Part shown: positions 57,701 through 64,000 of the stretch, in pieces
Position numbering within the stretch: position 1 is the first letter of the stretch
How the letters are laid out: each line of letters begins with the position of its first letter
Assembly (NCBI GenBank): GCA_028564925.1
Contig: CM053026.1
Span: 608,922,457-608,986,456 of the forward strand
Direction of reading: 5' to 3'
Length of the DNA stretch: 64,000 nucleotides
Source of the DNA: Lithobates sylvaticus
Taxonomy: Eukaryota; Chordata; Amphibia; Anura; Ranidae
Translations under genes and position numbers: made by a program
The notes under the pieces: model-generated
Told to the model about the DNA's origin: nothing
The model's database searches: none
Seen by the model: the letters and a program-made list of their open reading frames with translations, nothing else

Positions 57701-59690
57701 CCATTACACACACAGAGCTATATTTTCTTCCCAGAAGCACCTATAGGACTTGAAGTGTGTTAGTCCCATTACACACACAGAGCTATATTTTCTTCCCAGA
57801 AGCACCTATAGGACTTGAAGTGTGTTAGTCCCATCACACACACAGAGCTATATTTTCTTCCCAGAAGCACCTATAGGACTTGAAGTGTGTTAGTCCCATT
57901 ACACACACAGAGCTATATTTTCTTCCCAGAAGCACCTATAGGACTTGAAGTGTGTTAGTCCCATTACACACACAGAGCTATATTTTCTTCCCAGAAGCAC
58001 CTATAGGACTTGAAGTGTGTTAGTCCCATTACACACAAAGAGCTATACTTTGTTCCCAGAAGCACCTATAGGACTTGAAGTGTGTTAGTCCCATTACACA
58101 CACAGAGCTATATTTTCTTCCCAGAAGCACCTATAGGACTTGTAGTGTGTTCGTGGCAGGCAGGCAGAGCTCCTATATTTTGTTCCCAGAAGCACTTATA
58201 GGACTTGAAGTGTGTTAGTCCCATTACACACACAGAGCTATATTTTCTTCCCAGAAGCACCTATAGGACTTGTAGTGTGTTAGTGGCAGGCAGGCAGAGC
58301 TCCTATATTTTGTTACCAGAAGCACCTATAGGACTTGTAGTGTGTTCGTGGCAGGCAGGCAGAGCTCCTATATTTTGTTCCCAGAGGCACTTATAGGACT
58401 TGAAGTGTGTTAGTCCATTACACACACAGAGCTATATTTTCTTCCCAGAAGCACCTATAGGACTTGTAGTGTGTTCGTGGCAGGCAGGCAGAGCTCCTAT
58501 ATTTTGTTCCCAGAAGCACTTATAGGACTTGAAGTGTGTTAGTCCCATTACACACACAGAGCTATATTTTCTTCCCAGAAGCACCTATAGGACTTGAAGT
58601 GTGTTAGTCCCATTACACACACAGAGCTATATTTTCTTCCCAGAAGCACCTATAGGACTTGAAGTGTGTTAGTCCCATCACACACACAGAGCTATATTTT
58701 CTTCCCAGAAGCACCTATAGGACTTGAAGTGTGTTAGTCCCATCACACAGAGCTCCTCTATTTTCTTTGCATAAGCACCCACAGGACTTCTAGTGTGTTA
58801 GTGGCATCACACAGAGCTCCTATATATTCTTCTCAGCAGCACCCACAGGACTTCTAGTGTGTTAGTGGCATCACACAGAGCTCCTCTATTTTCTTTGCAG
58901 AAGCACCCACAGGACTTCTAGTGTGTTAGTGGCATCACACAGAGCTCCTCTATTTTCTTTGCAGAAGCACCCATAGGACTTCTAGTGTGTTAGTGGCATC
59001 ACACAGAGCTCCTATATATTCTTCTCAGCAGCACCCACAGGACTTCTAGTGTGTTAGTGGCATCACACAGAGCTCCTCTATTTTCTTTGCAGAAGCACCC
59101 ACAGGACTTCTAGTGTGTTAGTGGCATCACACAGAGCTCCTCTATTTTCTTTGCAGAAGCACCCATAGGACTTCTAGTGTGTTAGTGGCATCACACAGAG
59201 CTCCTATATATTCTTCTCAGCAGCACCCACAGGACTTCTAGTGTGTTAGTGGCATCACACAGAGCTCCTCTATTTTCTTTGCAGAAGCACCCACAGGACT
59301 TCTAGTGTGTTAGTGGCATCACACAGAGCTCCTCTATTTTCTTTGCAGAAGCACCCATAGGACTTCTAGTGTGTTAGTGGCATCACACAGAGCTCCTATA
59401 TATTCTTCTCAGCAGCACCCATAGGACTTCTAGTGTGTTAGTGGCATCACACAGAGCTCCTATATTTTCTTTGCAGAAGCACCCATAGGACTTCTAGTGT
59501 GTTAGTGGCATCACACAGAGCTCCTATATTTTCTTCTCAGCAGCACCCACAGGACTTCTAGTGTGTTAGTGGCATCACACAGAGCTCCTATATTTTCTTT
59601 GCAGAAGCACCTATAGGACTTCTAGTGTGTTAGTGGCATCACACAGAGCTCCTATATTTTCTTCTCAGCAGCACCCACAGGACTACCGAC
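54768..59690 (+). repeat. 64-65-bp tandem array in the hAT 5' region, right copy
   Basis: About 75 units in the same class order as the left copy: C (54768-55585), B (55586-58745) and A (58746-59690). Single C-type units (cgtggcaggcaggcagagct) are interleaved with B units at about 58141-58530, a sign of unequal exchange or conversion. On the transposon sense strand most A and B units contain a pyrimidine tract plus AG (TATTTTCTTTGCAG, TATTTTCTTCCCAG). The array stops 5 bases before the transposase ATG. Confidence 0.95.
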
Positions 59691-59694
59691 TACA

Positions 59695-62282
59695 ATGGCT
59701 GGAAGACCGCCAAGGGGAGGCAGAGCGTGCAGAGCCAAGAACACAGGGCAGACAGTCTCTGTTTCTAGTGGACGTGGCCGTGGACGTGGACGTGGTCGTG
59801 CATCGTCATCAGCACGTGGCCATGGGACACGCGCGTCTTTGTTTTCGGCAGCTGGACATGTGGAGCCGCATCATGCTGAAGGCTTGGTAGAATGGATGAC
59901 CAAGCCCTCCTCATCCTCCTCATCCTCTCTCACCCAGGCTCAGGGTACTGACAGAGCATCATCAGCCACCCCTTCCCTAGACCCACCATGTCCTCCTGAG
60001 GAGCACGGTGGGCACGGTGTGTCACAAACCAAGTACTTGCAGTACACCGACGTCCGAATGCAGCAGGCAAATTTCCCTGCCCCAGCTGCTGGACCGTAGA
60101 AAGAAGTACACTCCCAGCCATCCACATGCCCAGCGGTTGAATGCTAGCCTTGCTAAATTGCTAGCACTTCAACTGCTGCCTTTTCAGTTGGTAGACTCGG
60201 CCCCCTTCCGTGAGTTTGTTCAATGTGCGGTTCCTCAGTGGCAGGTTCCCAAACGCCACTTTTTCTCGCGGAAGGCGATTCCGTCTCTCTACCGGCATGT
60301 GGAGGGCAATGTCCATGCCTCGCTGGACAGGGCGGTCAGCGGTAAGGTGCATATTACCGCTGACTCATGGTCCAGCAGGCATGGACAGGGACGGTACCTT
60401 TCTTTCACGGCCCATTGGGTCACTCTATTGGCAGCTGGGAGGGATGCAGGACAAGGTGCAGTAGTGTTGGAGGTTGTTCCGCCACCACGCCTCCAAAACG
60501 CGACTACTGCTACTGGTTGTGACACACCTCTCTCCTCCACCCCCTCCTCTTCTTCTTCCTCCAGTGCTCTGTCCTTGGAACCAGCGGTGCTCCGTAGGCG
60601 TACAAGGGGCTACGCAAGTACGCAGGCAAAAAGATGCCATGCCGTGCTTGCGCTGGTGTGTTTGGGGGACAGGAGCCACACTGGGCCAGAGGTTCTGGCA
60701 GCTCTGCAGGGGCAGGCCGAGAGGTGGTTGACGCCACGTCAGCTTAAGCCAGGAATGGTCGTTTCTGACAATGGCACCAACCTCCTCTCCGCCCTGCGAC
60801 AGGGGCAGCTCACCCATGTGCCCTGCATGGCTCACGTCCTCAACCTGGTGGTGCAGCGGTTCTTGGGCAGGTTCCCAGGCTTACAGGATGTCCTGAGGCA
60901 GGCCAGGAAAGTCTGTGTGCATTTCCGCCGATCTTATAATGCCAGTGCTCGGCTGACTGAGCTGCAAAAGGAGCTGAACCTGCCCAAGAACCGCCTAATA
61001 TCTGACATGCCCACCAGGTGGAACTCAACGTTGGCCATGCTGCAGCGACTGCACACGCAGCAGAGGGCCATCAATGAGTACCTTTGCGACTACGGCACCA
61101 GGACAGGGTCAGGGGAGCTTGGGTTTTTTTCCCCACGTCAGTGGAGCATGATCAGGGATGCATGCACTGTCCTCTCACCATTTGAGGAGGCCACGAGGAT
61201 GGTGAGCAGTGACAGTGCATGCATCAGTGACACTGTCCCTCTTGTCCACCTGTTGGAGCATACGCTGCGTGGGATAATGGACAGGGCACTTGAGGCAGAA
61301 CAGAGGCAGGAAGAGGAGGACTTCCTTGCCTCTCAAGGCCCCCTTTATCCGGACAGTGTTCCTTCTGTCCCACCCATCACACAGGAAGAGGATGAGGAGG
61401 AGGAGGAGGAGGAGGAGGAGGATTGTGTGAGCATGGAGGTGGAGCCTGGCACTCAGCATCAGCAGCAGCAGTCTTTTAGGGATGATGTACAGTCCCAACA
61501 AGCCAGTGGACTTGTACGTGGCTGGGAGGAGGTGGCTGGCGATCATGTCATCCTCAGTGACCCAGAAGACTCCGGACCGAATGCCTCAGCTAACCTACGC
61601 TGCATGGCCTCCCTGATCCTGCAAAGCCTGCGGAAGGATCCTCGTGTTCTTCGGATCAAGGAGAGGGACCATTACTGGCTGGCCACTCTCCTTGATCCGC
61701 GGTACAAGGGTAAGGTTGCGGACCTTATCTTGCCGTCGCAGAGGGAGCAGAGGATGAGACATCTCAGGGAGGCCTTGCAGAAAGGTCTGTGCAACGCGTT
61801 CCCAGAAACTGGGAGGCTACAAACTCCTGGTCCTGGGCGACGAGTTGCTGAGGCTTCGGTCAGTGGCAGAAGGAGCGGTGGGGAAGGTGGACGTCTGACC
61901 GATGCGTTCAGACAATTTTTTTAGTCCGCAGCCCCAAGGTATGATCGGTTCCAGCAACCATCGCCAGCGTCTGATATACATGGTGCAGGAATACCTTGGG
62001 GCAAGGTCAGACTTGGACACCTTTCCCACCGAAAATCCTCTGGCTTACTGGGTCCTGAGGATGGATCACTGGCCAGAGCTTGCACAGTATGCAATTGAGC
62101 TACTGGCCTGTCCTGCCTCCAGCGTTCTTTCCGAACGCACATTCAGTGCTGCTGGAGGATTTGTGACTGATCATAGGGTGCGCCTGTCCACCGCCTCGGT
62201 TGATCGACTGACATTCATCAAAATGAATCAGTCTTGGATCACCACCAGCTACCAGGCACCTGAGGCGGATATAACCGAATAA
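59695..62282 (+). pseudogene. hAT transposase: catalytic and dimerisation regions, BED lost
   Basis: It starts MAGRPPRGGRACRAKNTGQ (59695). An RG-rich tract and Ser-rich linker lead to the deletion near 60003, after which the frame changes near 60080. The long frame to 61924 contains HITADSWSSRHGQGRYLSFT (first catalytic Asp), VSDNGTNLLSAL (second Asp), PCMAHVLNLVVQ, DMPTRWNSTLAML, an acidic run of about 17 E/D residues, and LLDPRYKGK. A T7 run near 61915 shifts the frame. The C-terminal hAT dimerisation domain follows: NPLAYWVLRMDHWPELAQ, ASSVLSERTFSAAG, RLSTASVDRLTFIKMN. Without the BED finger and with two frame changes it is probably inactive, although most of the catalytic region is intact. 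Confidence 0.88.
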
Positions 62283-62383
62283 TTTTTAATGTCACATCCC
62301 TTCAAGACTGCCTATGCTGATGCTGAGTGACTGTCCTCTTATGTTCACTGACTATCCTCTTCCTCCTCCTCAATGATCCATGC

Positions 62384-63560
62384 CACAGCACCAGTGCCTA
62401 AGGCACAATTTTTCAGCCCCTGTTTAACAGGGGCGTGTACTTACAATTTTTTAAAAAAATGCTTCGCAACACGTGTGACTGCTGTGCTCCAAGTACAGTC
62501 TCTGTGAGGGCCGTGTTGCAGTGTTGTGGCACCAGCACCAGTGCCTAAGGCACAATTTTTCAGCCCCTGTTTAACAGGGGCGTGTACTTACAATTTTTTA
62601 AAAAAATGCTTCGCAACACGTGTGACTGCTGTGCTCCAAGTACAGTCTCTGTGAGGGCCGTGTTGCAGTGTTGTGGCACCAGCACCAGTGCCTAAGGCAC
62701 AATTTTTCAGCCCCTGTTTAACAGGGGCGTGTACTTACAATTTTTTAAAAAAATGCTTCGCAACACGTGTGACTGCTGTGCTCCAAGTACAGTCTCTGTG
62801 AGGGCCGTGTTGCAGTGTTGTGGCACCAGCACCAGTGCCTAAGGCACAATTTTTCAGCCCCTGTTTAACAGGGGCGTGTACTTACAATTTTTTAAAAAAA
62901 TGCTTCGCAACACGTGTGACTGCTGTGCTCCAAGTACAGTCTCTGTGAGGGCCGTGTTGCAGTGTTGTGGCACCAGCACCAGTGCCTAAGGCACAATTTT
63001 TCAGCCCCTGTTTAACAGGGGCGTGTACTTACAATTTTTTAAAAAAATGCTTCGCAACACGTGTGACTGCTGTGCTCCAAGTACAGTCTCTGTGAGGGGT
63101 TGCAGTGTTGTGGCACCAGCACCAGTGCCTAAGGCACAATTTTTCAGCCCCTGTTTAACAGGGGCGGGTAATTACAAATCTTGATCTAATAGTTCACAGC
63201 AGGGCCCATTCCTGCGCCCACCAAGAGTAACTATGAGGGCCTACAGTCTTGTGGCAACACCGTCCACCACCACCGCCAAAGGCCCAATTTTTCTGCCCTG
63301 TTCATCAGGTGCTTGCAATTACAAATCTTGATCTAATAACTCACAGCAGGGCCCATTCCTGCGCCCACCAAGAGTAACTGTGAGAGCTTACAGTCTTGTG
63401 GCAAAACCGTCCACCACCACCACCACCACCACCACCAAAGGCCCAATTTTTCTGCCCTGTTCAACAGGTGCATGCAATTATAAATCTTGATCCAATAACT
63501 CACAGCAGGGCCCATTCCTGTGACCACCAGTCTCGTGGCTACACCAACATCTAATAGGGC
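62384..63560 (+). repeat. 147-bp tandem array downstream of the hAT transposase
   Basis: The word CCAGTGCCTAAGGCACAATT recurs at 62391, 62538, 62685, 62832 and 62979 (147-base steps) and again at 63122 after a 4-base deletion. The first five units are virtually identical. From about 63165 the array continues as diverged units (AGGGCCCATTCCTG at 63201, 63348 and 63507) with an expanded CAC run in one of them. Each unit has a CCCCTGTTTAACAGGGG hairpin. It is non-coding and may be the element's 3' region. Confidence 0.92.
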
Positions 63561-64000
63561 AAATTTCTGCAGAGTATATACGGCAGGCCCCTACTTTCAA
63601 ACATCCAACTTACAAACGACTCCTACTTGCAAACGGAAAGAGAAAACAGGAAGTGAGAGGAAATCTACCCCTAGGAAGGGAAATTCTATCCTGTTAGATT
63701 TATTTTGGGAAAAAAGTATCTCCTCTTTACTGATGCTTTATCACCAATCCTTGTTTCAATTAAAACCCCACTTTTCCAAAAACATTTGTCATTGGGACGG
63801 AAAGTGAGGTGACATGTTCTGAACAGATGTGCAAAGACAGCAAATGTTACAGGGGTGATAACCCCTCCCTATGTTCTCCAAAAAGCTTAAAAATAGATTT
63901 TTTTGGGATGGAGCTACACTTCATAATGTACCTGTTCAGATTCTACTTAAGATCAAACCTAAAGCCGCAAGTGGTTTTAAATGGCTTCTTTTTTTCCTTT
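63561..64000. other. Unannotated end of window
   Basis: It includes 'cccctactttcaaacatcca' and 'ggaagtgagaggaaatctac', which look repetitive to me. A 95-codon frame across 63520-63807 has no recognised motif. This may be further 3' sequence of the hAT element, but no terminus is visible. Confidence 0.35.

Larger units (their letters stand above)
54292..63560 (+). mobile_element. BED-type hAT transposon, right copy, BED region deleted
   Basis: The 5' tip TAAGGATGGGC (54292) and hairpin chain are followed by the 65-bp array (54768-59690), the transposase start (59695), the catalytic and dimerisation regions (to 62282) and a 147-bp-period array. A matching 3' terminus was not found, so the right boundary is provisional and may lie beyond the window. 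Compared with the left copy, several hundred bases encoding the BED finger are absent near 60003. The family is hAT by its C-terminal dimerisation domain and BED finger. Confidence 0.85.

Overview
This is vertebrate nuclear DNA that is almost entirely transposable elements, with no host gene that I can support. The mixture suggests an anuran amphibian with a large genome, most likely a neobatrachian such as a ranid. It contains many TTAA-flanked Kolobok/T2-like MITEs, PIF/Harbinger MITEs with 'ACACACGGTCGGA'-type ends, hAT elements, Tc1 elements and full-length L1/Tx1-clade LINEs. The species call is inference from repeat style. No LTR retrovirus, Polinton, rRNA, tRNA or CRISPR was recognised.

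Layout. 1-2.8 kb: unique sequence, a Harbinger MITE and a TTAA MITE. 2.8-8.4 kb: a complete L1/Tx1-type LINE on the minus strand with a perfect 15-bp target-site duplication (TSD), intact ORF1 and frameshifted ORF2. 8.6-13.5 kb: a chain of small elements (candidate retroposon with nested MITE, TTAA elements, hAT MITE, Harbinger MITEs) and a 39-bp perfect hairpin. 14.2-17.4 kb: a Tc1 element split by a minisatellite-rich hAT insertion. 17.5-20.8 kb: more MITEs. 21-29 kb: a 5'-truncated LINE interrupted by a complete second LINE whose ORF2 is open for 1269 codons. 29-31.5 kb: a Tc1 MITE and a Tc1 element carrying two nested TTAA MITEs. 34.4-35.6 kb: a Harbinger-type element that keeps a MADF-domain fragment. 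36.9-38.2 kb: a long foldback element.

41.2-63.6 kb is the most unusual part. Two copies of one BED-finger hAT transposon face away from each other around a spacer of about 6.4 kb. Each carries a roughly 4.9-kb array of 64-65-bp units between its hairpin-rich 5' end and the transposase start codon. The left copy (minus strand) keeps the BED zinc finger but has lost the C-terminal half. The right copy (plus strand) keeps the catalytic and dimerisation regions but has lost the BED finger. Downstream of the right copy's transposase is a 147-bp-period tandem array. The spacer holds a Harbinger MITE, a second hAT with a 21-bp minisatellite, and TTAA elements.

The genes do not form a pathway. Each coding region is an element's own mobility protein: LINE ORF1p RNA-binding protein, LINE endonuclease/reverse transcriptase, Tc1 and hAT transposases, and a Harbinger MADF protein. 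The MITEs probably depended on related enzymes encoded elsewhere. Element boundaries come from terminal inverted repeats (TIRs) and TSDs read by eye. Family names rest on motif recognition, not on database searches.
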